Notes: generated by a model not told the origin, from the sequence alone. A DNA stretch of 64,000 nucleotides from Propionibacteriales bacterium (GCA_026392415.1 JAPLCC010000015.1:62001-126000); one strand, 5' to 3'. Positions 27,044 through 35,274 are shown, counted from the first letter of the stretch. Program-made: numbers and translations.

Positions 27044-27116
27044 GTTGTTGTTCCTCCGTGTTGCTGGTGGTGGGCCCGTTCCCGAATCACCGGGACGGGA
27101 CATCTGCGTCAAGTTA

Positions 27117-27137
27117 GTTGAGCCGGATGGACTCAAG
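27117..27137. promoter_or_regulatory. HAIR operator (HspR box) upstream of dnaK
   Basis: GTTGAGC, seven bases, ACTCAAG: inverted repeat with one mismatched outer pair and one changed inner base against CTTGAGT-N7-ACTCAAG. Spacing equals that of the clpB site at 15358. It should allow HspR to repress the dnaK operon. Confidence 0.87.
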
Positions 27138-27160
27138 TCTTACACAGGGCACAACGGCGA

Positions 27161-27188
27161 CGGCCCACCGGGTGTTCCCGGTGGGCCG
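27161..27188 (-). terminator. Hairpin terminator downstream of the gene at 27211
   Basis: Perfect 12-bp stem with a four-base loop (CGGCCCACCGGG, TGTT, CCCGGTGGGCCG). It follows the stop codon at 27211 on the minus strand and lies before the dnaK promoter, so it insulates the heat-shock operon from readthrough. Confidence 0.8.
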
Positions 27189-27210
27189 AAGAAATTCCAG
27201 ACGGTCGAGC

Positions 27211-27822
27211 TCAGCCGACCTGGACGCGGATCTCGTTGCTGACCGTGCCGTCGTCGCGGTCGATCACCCGGAAGCGGTTGAGCCCGCTCATGCCGGTGAA
27301 GATGTAGCTGGAGAAGGTGCCGTTGGTGACGCCGACACTGGCCGGGAAGTCAGCCCAGCCGTTGTTCTCCCAGCGCTGGAGCCACAGGATCGCGCCCTCG
27401 CCGCCGGGGTAGACACCGCTGAAGTAGATCCGCTCGTCCGCGGCGACGCTGTTGTCGACGGCCTGGAGGGAGATCTCGCCCAGTTCGGGGGACGCGGTGT
27501 CGGTCGACTCCGTCTCCTCGGTCTCCTCGGTCTCCTCGTCCGTCCCTTCGCTGGACTCGGACTCCTCGGGCGACTCGGTGTTCAGCGTGATCCGCGGACC
27601 ACGGGAATCCTCCGTCTCGGCCGGAGTCGGCAGGTACATCGACTCGTTGCGGGTGGAGCCGGCCGTCGAGGACCCGCCGTCGTCACCGAGGCCGAGGACC
27701 TTGGAACCCATCAGCGCGACCAGGGCGAGGATCAGGCCCACGCCGAGGGCGACCGCGACCAGCGCGACCAGCCCGTTGAGCACGGGGCGGTCGAAGCGGG
27801 GCTCCTGCTGCGGGTCGCTCAC
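27211..27822 (-). CDS. Membrane-anchored extracytoplasmic protein with acidic linker
   Basis: 203 residues: short cytoplasmic N-terminus, one membrane helix (about 17-42), a strongly acidic Glu/Ser/Thr linker (about 78-110), and a C-terminal domain of about 90 residues (SLQAVDNSVAADERIYFSG onward) that looks like a small immunoglobulin-like or beta-sandwich fold. GTG start. A GACAAT hexamer six bases upstream could be a -10 box, but it is off-consensus. No family or function recognised. Confidence 0.72.
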   Translation of the reverse strand: MSDPQQEPRFDRPVLNGLVALVAVALGVGLILALVALMGSKVLGLGDDGGSSTAGSTRNESMYLPTPAETEDSRGPRITLNTESPEESESSEGTDEETEETEETESTDTASPELGEISLQAVDNSVAADERIYFSGVYPGGEGAILWLQRWENNGWADFPASVGVTNGTFSSYIFTGMSGLNRFRVIDRDDGTVSNEIRVQVG

Positions 27823-27905
27823 CGTGCCATTGTCCGTGACCGGGGCGACGCAACCAAACCTGTGTCACCGCAGAGGCGGCAGGGAGCGGGTCCGATCGGG
27901 CGGAT

Positions 27906-28337
27906 TCAGAAGCCGCGGGTCCAGACGACCTGTTCGTGGAGGCGGTCGGACCGCCAGCCGTCGCCGGTCCGGACGAAGTGGTGGCGGTAGATGCCGCCGA
28001 CCTCGACCACCCGCTCGCCGCCCTGGCCGTCGGCGATCCGCATCGGGTTGTAGAAGTACGCCGACACGTCGGCCTCGTCACGCGAGTCAGCGAACACGAA
28101 GTCGACCTGGGCGACCGCGTGCACGCGGTGGGTGGAGAACGCGGGCAGGTTCTCGGCGAGCCACGACCTGACCACCGGGAAAGCGTCGGCGATGCCGCCG
28201 CTCTCGGTGTAGTCGATGTGGGCGTCGGGCGTGAACACCGTGCCGAGGCGGTCGAAGTCGCCTTCGTCGACGGCCAGCGTGTAGCGGGTGATGGCGTCGG
28301 TGATCTCGGCGCGGTCGATCAGTTCCTGGAGGTCCAT
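27906..28337 (-). CDS. NTF2-like (SnoaL/ketosteroid isomerase-type) protein
   Basis: 143-residue cone-fold protein of the nuclear-transport-factor-2-like group, with RAEITDAITRYTLAVDEGDFD, FTPDAHIDYT and an Arg/His-rich C-terminal strand. Members include ketosteroid isomerases, dehydratases and non-enzymes; the exact reaction is unknown. GGAGC precedes the ATG. It follows the Ddn-like gene by nine bases and would be transcribed from the KstR-type promoter at 28855, so a role in steroid or terpenoid breakdown is a reasonable inference. Confidence 0.82.
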   Translation of the reverse strand: MDLQELIDRAEITDAITRYTLAVDEGDFDRLGTVFTPDAHIDYTESGGIADAFPVVRSWLAENLPAFSTHRVHAVAQVDFVFADSRDEADVSAYFYNPMRIADGQGGERVVEVGGIYRHHFVRTGDGWRSDRLHEQVVWTRGF

Positions 28338-28346
28338 GCTCGCTCC

Positions 28347-28832
28347 TCAGCGCGGTTCGAGGATGACGACCGGGATCTCCCGGTCGGTCCATGCTTCGTA
28401 GTTGGCGAAGTCGGCGTAGAGCTCGACCAGCCGCGGCCAGAGCGCGGCGCGCTCAGCGGCGTCGGCGACCCGGGCGTGCACGGGTCGGCTGCGCTCACGG
28501 GGCAGCGCGACGACCGTGTCGGGTGCCGCGACGAGGTTGTGGAACCACTGCGGGTTCTTCGGCAGTCCGCCCTGGGAGGCCACGATCACGAGGTCGGGTC
28601 CGTCGGCCAGGTAGAGCAGCGGGGTCGTGAACCGGGTTCCGCTCTTGCGCCCGACGTGCTCGAGGAGCAACACCGGCACCGGCTTCTTCCAGCCCGCTCC
28701 GATCCGCCACTTGGCGCCGATCCGGCCGTTCGTGCGTCGGAAGATCCACACGTTGGCCTTGGCGCCGTACTTGATGATCTTGACGACAATGGGCTTGTCG
28801 AGGCCTTCCGGCTTCTCCTTGGGCAGTGCCAT
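28347..28832 (-). CDS. Deazaflavin (F420)-dependent nitroreductase-family protein (Ddn-like)
   Basis: 161 residues of the split-barrel Ddn/Rv3547 family, which bind reduced coenzyme F420 and reduce quinones or activated nitro compounds. Family features: LLEHVGRKSGTRFTTPLLYL and NPQWFHNLVAAPDTVV. The ATG at 28832 is used here; a GTG three codons earlier (28841), nine bases after a TAGATT box, would give a near-leaderless start. Divergent from the luciferase-like gene over a shared KstR-type operator. Confidence 0.86.
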   Translation of the reverse strand: MALPKEKPEGLDKPIVVKIIKYGAKANVWIFRRTNGRIGAKWRIGAGWKKPVPVLLLEHVGRKSGTRFTTPLLYLADGPDLVIVASQGGLPKNPQWFHNLVAAPDTVVALPRERSRPVHARVADAAERAALWPRLVELYADFANYEAWTDREIPVVILEPR

Positions 28833-28853
28833 GGGACTCACTCTGGCAGAAAT

Positions 28854-28869
28854 CTAGAACACGTTCTAG
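28854..28869. promoter_or_regulatory. KstR-type operator between the Ddn-like and luciferase-like genes
   Basis: CTAGAACACGTTCTAG, seven-base arms around AC. It matches the cholesterol repressor KstR motif TnnAACnnGTTnnA at every fixed position (28855-28868). It overlaps the TAGTGT box of the rightward gene and the TAGATT box of the leftward gene, so one bound dimer could shut both promoters. Confidence 0.82.
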
Positions 28870-28872
28870 TGT
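28867..28872 (+). promoter_or_regulatory. -10 box (TAGTGT), leaderless promoter of the luciferase-like gene
   Basis: TAGTGT, six bases, then the ATG at 28879. Its first two bases lie inside the KstR-type operator. Confidence 0.62.
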
Positions 28873-28878
28873 GAGTCC

Positions 28879-29769
28879 ATGCGATTCACCTACGCCGAGG
28901 GCATGACCCAGGCGAAGTTCTACGCCCCGCTCGCCCAGGCCGTCGAGGCCACCGGCTACACGTCGATGTCGGTTGCGGACAGCCTGATCTACCCACAGGA
29001 GTCCGATTCGAAGTACCCCTACACCGACACCGGGGACCGTGAGTTCCTGCTCGGCAAGGAGTTCATCGAGACCTTCATCCTGTGCGCGCAGCTGTTCGCA
29101 GTGACCTCGACGCTGCGCCTGACGCCCTTCGTCCTCAAGCTCCCGGTGCGCCCGCCGGTGCTCGTCGCCAAGCAGGCGTCCTCCCTCGCGTTCCTCTCGG
29201 ACAACCGGCTCGGCCTGGGCGTCGGCCTGTCCCCCTGGCCGGAGGACTTCGCGGCCCTCGGCGTGCCGTGGGAGAGGCGCGGCAAGCGGATGGACGAGTG
29301 CATGGACATCCTCACCGGCCTCCTCCAGCCCGGCGAGGAGCCGACGTTCTTCGGCTACCAGGGCGAGTTCTTCCAGTTCGAACCGCTCCAGCAGTGCCCC
29401 GCACCGACCGAGAAGGTCCCGCTGCTGGTCGGCGGTCACTCGGACGCCGCCCTGCGCCGCGCCGTACGCAAGGGCGACGGCTGGATGCACGCCGGCGGTG
29501 ACGGGGAGGAGCTCGACCGCCTGCTCGTCCGCCTGGCCGAGATCCGCGAGGAGGAGGGCGACACCCGCGACGACTTCGAGGTGCACGTGATCTCCTACGA
29601 CGCCTACACGCTCGACGGCGTGAAGCGCCTCGAGGACAAGGGCGTCACCGACTGCATCGTCGGCTTCCGGGTCCCCTACATCAAGGGGCCGGACACCGAG
29701 CCGCTCGAGACGAAGATCAAGCACATCGAGGGCTACGCCGAGAACATCATCGCGAAGGTCAACCCATGA
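28879..29769 (+). CDS. Luciferase-like (LLM class) F420/flavin-dependent oxidoreductase
   Basis: 296-residue TIM-barrel protein of the luciferase-like monooxygenase superfamily, actinobacterial F420-linked type. Visible features: RLTPFVLKLPVRPPVLVAKQ, the LGLGVGLSPWPEDF cofactor region and KVPLLVGGHSDAALRRA. Closest remembered relatives are Rv3520c-type proteins of the mycobacterial cholesterol regulon; substrate unknown. ATG start supported by the -10 box. Stop overlaps the next gene by four bases (ATGA). Confidence 0.88.
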   Translation: MRFTYAEGMTQAKFYAPLAQAVEATGYTSMSVADSLIYPQESDSKYPYTDTGDREFLLGKEFIETFILCAQLFAVTSTLRLTPFVLKLPVRPPVLVAKQASSLAFLSDNRLGLGVGLSPWPEDFAALGVPWERRGKRMDECMDILTGLLQPGEEPTFFGYQGEFFQFEPLQQCPAPTEKVPLLVGGHSDAALRRAVRKGDGWMHAGGDGEELDRLLVRLAEIREEEGDTRDDFEVHVISYDAYTLDGVKRLEDKGVTDCIVGFRVPYIKGPDTEPLETKIKHIEGYAENIIAKVNP

Positions 29770-30926
29770 GCGAGGCGCTCGGGCTGACCAAGCCGCTCCA
29801 GGACGCGATCGCCGAAGCGGAGGAGCTGATTGCCAACGCTCCGTTCATCCGCACCGAGGCTGACCGGCTCGAGGGCTACGACTACCTCTCCGGCCGGATC
29901 CGGATGGCGATGCAGACGGCGTTCGACTACGACCTCGAGCAGCCCCTCTTCATCAACCCCACCCACCAGTTCTCCCGGCAGGGCCTGGACAACCCCGACG
30001 CCGTCTACTTCCACGCCTACCTGCGCGAGGGCGTCGAGTACGTCGTACGCGGCCGCCGCGGCACGTCGGCCGACCTGTCGTTCCAGGTGATGGGCGGCAC
30101 CTACAGCGCCGACTCGGCTGCGACGTCGCTGATGGCGTTCGACGAGCGGAAGCTCGAGGTCGATGACGCGGGGAACTTCGAGTTCACCTACGTGGCGGAG
30201 CCGGGCGCGAAGACGCTGATCGTGCGTGAGGTCTTCAACGACTGGGACACCGAGGAGCGGGGCACGGTCACGATCGAGCGCACCGACACCATCGGTCGCG
30301 CCCGGCGTGACCTGTCGGCGGAGACACTCCGGAAGAAGTACGAGGTCGCGGCCCGGTCGTTGGTCGGCTCGATCCAGACCTGGTTCGCCTTCCCGCACTT
30401 CTTCCAGTTCAAGGAGCCGGTCAACACCTTGACGACCCCGGCCTCGACGCCCGGCGGCCTGTCGTCGCAGTTCTCCTCGATCGGGCACTACGAGCTTGCC
30501 GAAGACGAGGCCATGATCGTGACCGTCCCGCGGTGCGACGACTGCACCTACCAGGCCATCCAGATCGGCTCGGACTGGTACGCGTCGACCGACTACGAGA
30601 CCCACCAGACCTCGCTCACCAAGGCGCAGGCCGTGGCCGACGACGACGGCATGATGCGGTTCGTGATCTCCGAGCGCCCGCCGGGTGCTGGCGGCGCGCC
30701 GGTCGCGAACTGGCTCGAGACCACCGGCCACCGCACCGGCCCGATCATGTTGCGCTGGCAGCAGCTGACCCGCGACCTGACGGCCACCGACGGACCGACG
30801 GTCGAGATCGTGCCGGTCGCCGAGGTCGCGTCGCGCCTGCCCTCACTCGTCGCCCTCACCGAGGCGGAGTACGCCGAACGGATCACCGCGCGGCAGCGTT
30901 CGGTGGCGCGCCGGATGCTCAGCTGA
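29766..30926 (+). CDS. DUF1214-like protein of the steroid-type locus
   Basis: 386 residues, no signal peptide or membrane helix. The segment NPDAVYFHAYLREGVEYVVRGRRGT resembles the strand pattern of DUF1214-containing proteins. Two nearby cysteines (CDDC, about residue 258) and C-terminal IVPVAEV stretch noted. By position (before an SDR and a sulfotransferase) and length it recalls mycobacterial Rv3531c, which has no assigned function. Translationally coupled to the luciferase-like gene. Confidence 0.75.
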   Translation: MSEALGLTKPLQDAIAEAEELIANAPFIRTEADRLEGYDYLSGRIRMAMQTAFDYDLEQPLFINPTHQFSRQGLDNPDAVYFHAYLREGVEYVVRGRRGTSADLSFQVMGGTYSADSAATSLMAFDERKLEVDDAGNFEFTYVAEPGAKTLIVREVFNDWDTEERGTVTIERTDTIGRARRDLSAETLRKKYEVAARSLVGSIQTWFAFPHFFQFKEPVNTLTTPASTPGGLSSQFSSIGHYELAEDEAMIVTVPRCDDCTYQAIQIGSDWYASTDYETHQTSLTKAQAVADDDGMMRFVISERPPGAGGAPVANWLETTGHRTGPIMLRWQQLTRDLTATDGPTVEIVPVAEVASRLPSLVALTEAEYAERITARQRSVARRMLS

Positions 30927-30960
30927 TTCGGGAATCCGGACCGAACCAGTAGACCAAAAC

Positions 30961-30974
30961 TGAAACACGTTCTA
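30961..30974. promoter_or_regulatory. KstR-type operator upstream of the SDR gene
   Basis: TGAAACACGTTCTA fits TnnAACnnGTTnnA exactly, though the outer arms are less symmetrical than at 28854. It shares the core ACACGTTCTAGT with the first site and overlaps the SDR -10 box. Confidence 0.78.
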
Positions 30975-30978
30975 GTCT
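30973..30978 (+). promoter_or_regulatory. -10 box (TAGTCT), leaderless promoter of the SDR gene
   Basis: TAGTCT, seven bases, then the ATG at 30986. It starts inside the KstR-type operator, the same geometry as at 28867. Confidence 0.62.
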
Positions 30979-30985
30979 GTCCAGC

Positions 30986-31783
30986 ATGGTGGATCTGCTG
31001 ACCGACAAGGTCATCGTGTTGTCAGGTGTCGGACCCGGCCTCGGCCGGTCGTTGGGCGAAGAGGCCGCGAAGATGGGCGCCGACCTGGTGCTCGCCAGTC
31101 GTACGCCCAAGCGCCTCGAGAAGGCAGCCGAGGTGGTGCGCTCCTACGGGCGCCGGGCGCTCGTCGTACCGACGGACATCACGGACGAGGCGGCACGCCA
31201 GAACCTCGTCGACGCCGCCCTCGCTGAGTTCGGCAAGGTCGACTGCCTGATCAACAACGCCTTCGGCATCCCGCCGATGGACCCGATCAGCACGCTCTCC
31301 CTCGAGAGCCTGCGCGCGGCGAACGAGACCAACGTCTTCGCCCCGCTGCGCCTCTCGGCGCTCTTCGCCGACGCGCTTGCGGCCACCGACGACAAGGTCG
31401 GCGGCTCGGTCATCATGATCAACTCCTGCGTCATCTACAGCAGCCAGCCGGAGTACGCCGGCTACAAGCTGTCCAAGGGCACGCTCAAGCACATGGCGTC
31501 CTCGCTGGCCACCGAACTCGGCCCGCGCGGCATCCGCGTGAACAGCGTCGCGCCGTCGTACATCTACGAAGACGTGAACAAGGCCTACTTCGACTGGCTC
31601 GCGTCCGAGTCCGGCCGCACCCACGAGGAGGTGTACGCCGAGAAGGCGGCACCGACCGACCTCAAGCGGCTCGCCACTCCCGACGAGGTCGCCCGCGCCA
31701 CCCTGTTCCTCGCCTCGGACCTCGCCTCCGCGGTGACCGGCGTGATGCTCAACGTCGACTGCGGTGAGTTCCATGTCGACTGA
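30986..31783 (+). CDS. Short-chain dehydrogenase/reductase (Rv3530c-like position)
   Basis: 265-residue SDR. Nucleotide-binding motif SGVGPGLGRSLG (classical TGxxxGxG with Ser first), NNAFG where NNAG is usual, and the catalytic Ser (INSC) with YKLSK (YxxxK). C-terminal SAVTGVMLNVDCGEF is typical. Oxidises or reduces an alcohol/ketone, probably on a steroid or CoA-linked intermediate given the KstR-type promoter; substrate not known. Overlaps the sulfotransferase-like gene. Confidence 0.87.
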   Translation: MVDLLTDKVIVLSGVGPGLGRSLGEEAAKMGADLVLASRTPKRLEKAAEVVRSYGRRALVVPTDITDEAARQNLVDAALAEFGKVDCLINNAFGIPPMDPISTLSLESLRAANETNVFAPLRLSALFADALAATDDKVGGSVIMINSCVIYSSQPEYAGYKLSKGTLKHMASSLATELGPRGIRVNSVAPSYIYEDVNKAYFDWLASESGRTHEEVYAEKAAPTDLKRLATPDEVARATLFLASDLASAVTGVMLNVDCGEFHVD

Positions 31784-32939
31784 CCAGGTCACCGAGGGAC
31801 CCCGCCAGCGCGCCGACGTCGGGTCCTACGAGGACATCGCCGCAGCGGCCAGCCGCACCACGGGGCTGTCCGACTTCGGCGGCACCGAGCACGAGGAGGG
31901 CCTGCGCCTGCTCGTCGAGGACCTCGCGTCCCCCGAGGCCGGCCTGACGCCCGTCGGCAACTACTTCCATCGCGCCGAGGTCAAGAGCGCCCTGGTCGGC
32001 AGATTGCTGACCGAGGCCCGGTTCACCGAGTTCCCCGAGCACGCCGACGTCGCCATCGAGCGACCGATCTTCGTGGTCGGCCTGCCCCGCACGGGCACCA
32101 CCGCCCTGCACCGCCTGCTGTGCGCCGACCCCGGCCACCAGGGCCTCGAGGCGTGGCTGACGGAATTCCCCCAGCCGCGCCCGCCGCGTGACACGTGGGA
32201 GCAGGACCCGGTGTTCAACGCGATGCAGGCGGCCTTCCAGCGCCACCACATCGAGAGCCCTGAGTTCATGGGCATTCACTACATGGATGCCACCTCGGTC
32301 GAGGAGTGCTGGCGGCTGCTGCGCCAGACCGGCAAGTCGATCTCCTACGAGTCGCTCGCCAACGTCCCGCGCTACTCCGCCTGGCTCGCCGAGCAGGACT
32401 GGACCGACGCCTATGCGCGCCACAAGAAGAACCTGCAGCTGATCGGCCTCAACGACACCGACAAGCGCTGGGTGCTCAAGAACCCCTCGCACCTGGTCGG
32501 CCTCGACGCCCTGATGGCGGTCTACCCGGACGCCCTGATCGTGATGACGCACCGCGAGCCGCTCACCTCGATCGCCTCGGCCTGCTCCCTCTCCGCGGAG
32601 GCGACCGCCGACACCTCGACCACCTTCGTCGGCGACTGCATCGGCCAGACCCAGCTCGACATGCTGGCCCGCTCGTGGCAGACGTTCTGGACCTCGCGCC
32701 AGAAGTACGACGACCGCCAGTTCTTCGACGTCGACTACCGCGAGTTCGTGCAGGACCCGGTCGGCACCGTCGGATCGATCTACGAGTCCTTCGGAATCGA
32801 CTGGACCGACGCGGCACGGGGCGAGGTCGTGCGCATCGACTCCGAGTCACGCACCGGCAAGGCCCGCCCGTCGCACCGCTACGACCTGGCCGACTACGGC
32901 CTCACCGAGGAGCAGGTCACCGCGGCGTTCGTCCTGTGA
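31773..32939 (+). CDS. Sulfotransferase-family protein (Rv3529c-like position)
   Basis: 388 residues. The sulfotransferase P-loop-like motif VVGLPRTGTTALHRLL (about 95-111) would bind the 5'-phosphosulfate of PAPS, and the downstream region VMTHREPLTSIAS supplies the 3'-phosphate-binding Arg and Ser. Such proteins accompany SDRs in KstR regulons; sulfation itself has not been shown for most. The ATG at 31773 follows GGTGAG by five bases and lies inside the SDR gene (11-base overlap); a GTG at 31764 is the alternative. One base from the convergent VOC gene. Confidence 0.84.
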   Translation: MSTDQVTEGPRQRADVGSYEDIAAAASRTTGLSDFGGTEHEEGLRLLVEDLASPEAGLTPVGNYFHRAEVKSALVGRLLTEARFTEFPEHADVAIERPIFVVGLPRTGTTALHRLLCADPGHQGLEAWLTEFPQPRPPRDTWEQDPVFNAMQAAFQRHHIESPEFMGIHYMDATSVEECWRLLRQTGKSISYESLANVPRYSAWLAEQDWTDAYARHKKNLQLIGLNDTDKRWVLKNPSHLVGLDALMAVYPDALIVMTHREPLTSIASACSLSAEATADTSTTFVGDCIGQTQLDMLARSWQTFWTSRQKYDDRQFFDVDYREFVQDPVGTVGSIYESFGIDWTDAARGEVVRIDSESRTGKARPSHRYDLADYGLTEEQVTAAFVL

Positions 32940-32940
32940 G

Positions 32941-33300
32941 TCACACCTGGCACAGGCAGAACGGATGGCCGGCCGGGTCGAGATAGACCCGGAAGGTCGT
33001 GCCGGGCTGGTGCTCGTGCTTGACGGCCCCCAGCGCCAGCACCGCCCCCTCGCCCTCGTCGAGGTCGTCGACGTCGACGTCGAGATGGACCTGCTGGGGC
33101 CTGCCCTGCCCGGGCCACTCCGGTGGCTCGAAGCCCTCGACCCGCTGGAAGTGGATCGCCCGGTCACCTGAGGTGATCGTGGCCCAGCCCCCGTCGGGGT
33201 CGGGCTTCGGCGCCCAGCCGAGGATCGCGCCGTAGAACTCTGCCAGGACGACCGGGTCCGGGCAGTCGAGAACGAACTGCGGATTGCGTGCGATGGCCAT
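32941..33300 (-). CDS. VOC-family (glyoxalase-like) protein
   Basis: 119 residues, a two-module vicinal-oxygen-chelate fold: FVLDCPDPVVLAEFYGAILGW, then VHLDVDVDDL and a C-terminal VYLDPAGHPFCLC. Candidate metal ligands are His and Glu residues of these strands, but the set is incomplete, so it may be a binding or resistance protein instead of an enzyme. ATG supported by a TAGGGT box six bases upstream. Confidence 0.82.
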   Translation of the reverse strand: MAIARNPQFVLDCPDPVVLAEFYGAILGWAPKPDPDGGWATITSGDRAIHFQRVEGFEPPEWPGQGRPQQVHLDVDVDDLDEGEGAVLALGAVKHEHQPGTTFRVYLDPAGHPFCLCQV

Positions 33301-33306
33301 GCCTCG

Positions 33307-33312
33307 ACCCTA
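33307..33312 (-). promoter_or_regulatory. -10 box (TAGGGT), leaderless promoter of the VOC gene
   Basis: TAGGGT, six bases (CGAGGC), then the ATG at 33300. Confidence 0.58.
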
Positions 33313-33416
33313 GGCCGGCCCACGGACAGCGCAACGTTCCGTTGATCCACGCGGCCGTCCACAGGCGGTCCGGAGCACGGTTTCGCCGCACGACCGCCGG
33401 GCGCAGGCTGCCCGGC

Positions 33417-33899
33417 ATGACATCGACCACCCCCGCCCACGACATCACCGTCGCCGTCCCGCGCCACTGGGCGAGCCGCAAGGACCCCGAGCACGGCATC
33501 GTCGTCGCGGCCCGTGCCCGCGCGCTGCCGGCCAGCGGTTTCGCACCCGAGATCGTCCTGCGCACGGTCCCGGTCGACGCAGAGCTGGCGGCCTGGCGAG
33601 CGGATGCCCTGGCAGCCCTTTCCCGCCAGCTCGACGACTTCGACCTCGAGGACGCCGACGAGTTCGACCTCGCGGAGCAGCCGGTCGCCTACCGCCGGTT
33701 CGCCCACCGCTTCGGGGCCGTCGACGTCCTGTGCGACCAGTGGGCATGGGTCGTGGACGGCACCGGGGTCACGCTGACCGCGTCGGTCGCCCGCGCCGAG
33801 TACGCCGACTACTGCGACCTGTTCGAGGACGTCGCCGCGACGGTCGAGATCAGCGGCGCCGCACCCGGATCCGGGCACCGCGGCGCGGCACGCTGGTGA
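33417..33899 (+). CDS. Hypothetical cytoplasmic protein
   Basis: 160 residues, rich in Ala and Asp, with an acidic middle (DDFDLEDADEFDLAEQ). Pattern of strands and one long helix faintly recalls LpqN/DUF1795-type folds, but it has no signal peptide and I cannot assign it. The ATG at 33417 is chosen because CAGGCT, a poor -10 box, lies seven bases upstream. Its last 50 bases overlap the end of the convergent P450 gene on the other strand. Confidence 0.6.
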   Translation: MTSTTPAHDITVAVPRHWASRKDPEHGIVVAARARALPASGFAPEIVLRTVPVDAELAAWRADALAALSRQLDDFDLEDADEFDLAEQPVAYRRFAHRFGAVDVLCDQWAWVVDGTGVTLTASVARAEYADYCDLFEDVAATVEISGAAPGSGHRGAARW

Positions 33900-35250
33900 T
33901 GTTGCGGACCTTGGGCACGTCCGTGCCGACGGTCGTGACGTCGTACTCACCGAAGACGGAGCGCAGCACCTCGACACCCTCCATCAGCGAGAAGCCGGCG
34001 CCGATGCAGCGGCGCACTCCCCCGCCGAACGGGATCCAGACGTTCAGCGACGGCACCGGCTCGTCGCCCCCGGCGAGGAAGCGGTCGGGCCGGAACGCCT
34101 CCGGGTCACCGAAGTTGGTCTCCTGCTGGTGGCTCATGAGGATCGAGGGCCCGACGGTGGTTCCTGCGGGCAGGTTCCACCCGCCCACCGTGGCGGGCTT
34201 CATGAGCGTGCGCACCACCATCGGGATGACCGGATGCAGCCGCATCGACTCCTTGAAGACCGCCTCGAGCCAGGCGTCGTCGCCCTCGTCGACCGCCCGC
34301 AGGGTCCGGGCCCGCAGCTCAGGGTCGCGGCCGACCTCGACGAGGGCCCACGACAGCGCGGACGCCGTGGTCTCGTGGCCGGCGAGGAGCAGGGTCACCA
34401 GCTGGTCACGCAGCTCGGTGTCGGACAGGCCGCCGTGCTCGTCGTCCGGATCGGTGGCGGCGAGCAGGCGCGAGAGGACGTCGGGGCGCTCGGCCAGGTC
34501 GGTGGCCGTACGGCGCTCGCGGATCTCGGCGTAGATCAACCGGTCGAGTTCGACGGCGTTCTCGATCGTGCGCAGCCACGGCCCGAACCGCTGGAGGCGC
34601 GGGTAGGCCCAGCCCAGCAGGATCACGGGATTGATGTCGACAGTCCGGGTGACGGCGGGCCGCATCTGGCGGAGCCGGGCCTCGTCGGTGACCCCGAAGA
34701 CCACACGCAGGATGACCTCGAGGGTCAAGGCGTTCATCCGGTCCAACGACCGGAACGTCTCGTCCTCGGTCCAGCCGGAGACCTCCACGGTCGCGACTTC
34801 GGCCACCAGCGTGCGGTAGCTGCGCAGCGCCTTGCCGAGGAACGCCGGCATCAGCAGCTTGCGCGCACGGTGGTGCTCTGCGGAGTCCTGCAGCAGCAGG
34901 GAGTGCTCGCCCATGATCGGCCCGAGGATCGCGTTGCCCTTGCCGGCGTGGAAGACCTCGGGATCCGCGGCGAAGATCTCCTTCGTCACGGCAGGCGACG
35001 TGAACAGCACCAGAGGTCGGTTGCCGGGGACGAGGTTCACCGTGAACGCGTCGCCGTACTTGCGGTGCAGCCACGGGTGGAACTGGTGCCGAAAACGCAT
35101 CAGGGCGGCGGTCTGCACCAGGGCCGGCCAGCGTGGGCCCGGCGGGAGCTGGTCCATCGGGACCGGTGGCAGGCCGTTGCCGCCCGGGGCGCTGGTGCGC
35201 CCGAAGCGCACCATCGTCAGCGCCCGGGTGTCCTCGAGTTCGGTGGTCAC
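33850..35250 (-). CDS. Cytochrome P450
   Basis: 466-residue soluble haem monooxygenase. Oxygen-activating I helix LLLAGHETTAS, K-helix ESMRLHP (ExxR), and haem loop IPFGGGVRRCIGAGF with the cysteine ligand C415. The opening LPPGPRWPALVQ resembles mycobacterial CYP138-type sequences; substrate unknown. GTG start seven bases after a TAGCGT box. The gene ends with the family-typical RNITSVPRRGARIRVRRR-like tail, so its 50-base overlap with the convergent gene is real. No redox partner is adjacent; the reductase at 53467 belongs to a desaturase. Confidence 0.93.
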   Translation of the reverse strand: MTTELEDTRALTMVRFGRTSAPGGNGLPPVPMDQLPPGPRWPALVQTAALMRFRHQFHPWLHRKYGDAFTVNLVPGNRPLVLFTSPAVTKEIFAADPEVFHAGKGNAILGPIMGEHSLLLQDSAEHHRARKLLMPAFLGKALRSYRTLVAEVATVEVSGWTEDETFRSLDRMNALTLEVILRVVFGVTDEARLRQMRPAVTRTVDINPVILLGWAYPRLQRFGPWLRTIENAVELDRLIYAEIRERRTATDLAERPDVLSRLLAATDPDDEHGGLSDTELRDQLVTLLLAGHETTASALSWALVEVGRDPELRARTLRAVDEGDDAWLEAVFKESMRLHPVIPMVVRTLMKPATVGGWNLPAGTTVGPSILMSHQQETNFGDPEAFRPDRFLAGGDEPVPSLNVWIPFGGGVRRCIGAGFSLMEGVEVLRSVFGEYDVTTVGTDVPKVRNITSVPRRGARIRVRRR

Positions 35251-35257
35251 GAGGATG

Positions 35258-35263
35258 ACGCTA
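35258..35263 (-). promoter_or_regulatory. -10 box (TAGCGT), leaderless promoter of the P450 gene
   Basis: TAGCGT, seven bases, then the GTG at 35250. It lies in the 24-base gap after the LuxR-type gene, so the P450 gene may have its own promoter in addition to readthrough. Confidence 0.55.
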
Positions 35264-35274
35264 CGCCTCGATGG

